Shown here: one piece after another, positions 63,974 to 64,000 of the stretch
Layout of the letters: every line of letters starts with the position of its first letter
Position numbering within the stretch: the first letter of the stretch is position 1
Source of the DNA: Pseudomonas sp. RIT-PI-q
GTDB lineage: Bacteria > Pseudomonadota > Gammaproteobacteria > Pseudomonadales > Pseudomonadaceae
Length of the DNA stretch: 64,000 nucleotides
NCBI RefSeq assembly: GCF_001297125.1
Contig: NZ_LHPC01000029.1
Span: 1 to 64,000 of the forward strand
Reading direction: 5' to 3'
The notes under the pieces: model-generated
What the model was told of the DNA's origin: nothing
Databases searched by the model: none
What the model saw: the letters and a program-made list of their open reading frames with translations, nothing else
Translations under genes and position numbers: made by a program

Positions 63974-64000
63974 ACGCGGAACTGTCTCTGTGGGTTGAAA
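63970..64000 (+). CDS. mrpG: Antiporter subunit G, first codons only
   Basis: ATG overlapping the subunit F stop, reading MNAELSLWVE to the window edge. Identity is from operon order (A/B, C, D, E, F, G), not from sequence. Confidence 0.7.
   Translation, partial: MNAELSLWVE

Overview
The window looks like a chromosomal segment of a Pseudomonas of the fluorescens group. This is inferred from the many GTGGGAGCGGGCTTGCCCGCGA and GTAGGAGC...GGCTTGCC type REP elements, the high-GC codon use, the complete T6SS, sfn-like sulfur genes and mrp/pha antiporter genes. No RNA genes, insertion sequences, CRISPR arrays or origins were seen.

Left arm, about 1-12.3 kb: a type VI secretion effector island. 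On the minus strand, one operon reads (upstream to downstream): a frameshifted unknown gene, a candidate pore-forming effector, a polytopic membrane protein that is its likely immunity partner, VgrG, two DUF1795 (Eag-type) chaperone-like proteins, and a prePAAR/PAAR Rhs effector that runs off the left edge. On the plus strand from 8.2 kb lies debris: an internally deleted effector gene, small candidate immunity genes, a duplicated immunity-gene scrap, an ADP-ribosylglycohydrolase with no toxin beside it, and three unidentified small genes. Parts of this stretch are visibly more AT-rich than the rest.

About 12.3-36.1 kb: an M48 membrane metalloprotease (minus strand), a 0.7 kb regulatory region with a perfect 16-bp palindrome, then a complete T6SS: unknown gene, tssB, tssC, tssE, tssF, tssG, clpV, tssJ, tssK, tssL, tssM, tagF, a second IcmF-like protein fused to an OmpA domain, hcp, a strong terminator, tssA. 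No FHA, PpkA or PppA gene is in the window, although TagF is. VgrG comes from the divergent left arm.

About 36.1-49.9 kb: a catabolic and transport regulon. A DUF1185 protein, an alpha/beta hydrolase, two aldehyde dehydrogenases, a flavin reductase and a carboxymuconolactone-decarboxylase-like protein are followed by a FadR-type GntR regulator and a zinc-ribbon Nudix hydrolase. Then come a DUF1330 protein divergent from a RibBA paralogue whose GTP cyclohydrolase half has lost its zinc ligands, and a PotDBCA-like ABC importer. The same sequence, TATTATGGTATxCCA, occurs upstream of three of these units and is the best candidate operator of the GntR protein. REP elements, two of them amplified into tandem arrays, fill nearly every gap from here rightwards, and I saw none to the left of 36.1 kb.

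About 50.4-58.0 kb: a minus-strand sulfur-scavenging group (SfnB-like oxidoreductase, a stand-alone acyl-CoA-dehydrogenase C-terminal domain, an LLM flavin monooxygenase), then a truncated acyl-CoA-synthetase-like gene, a 46-codon ORF with a LivF-like motif, and a FAD/NAD(P)-binding protein. A divergent XRE-cupin regulator and EamA exporter share a promoter region holding a perfect palindrome.

About 58.3-64.0 kb: an mrp/pha multisubunit Na+(K+)/H+ antiporter operon (fused A/B, C, D, E, F, and the first codons of G), which runs off the right edge.
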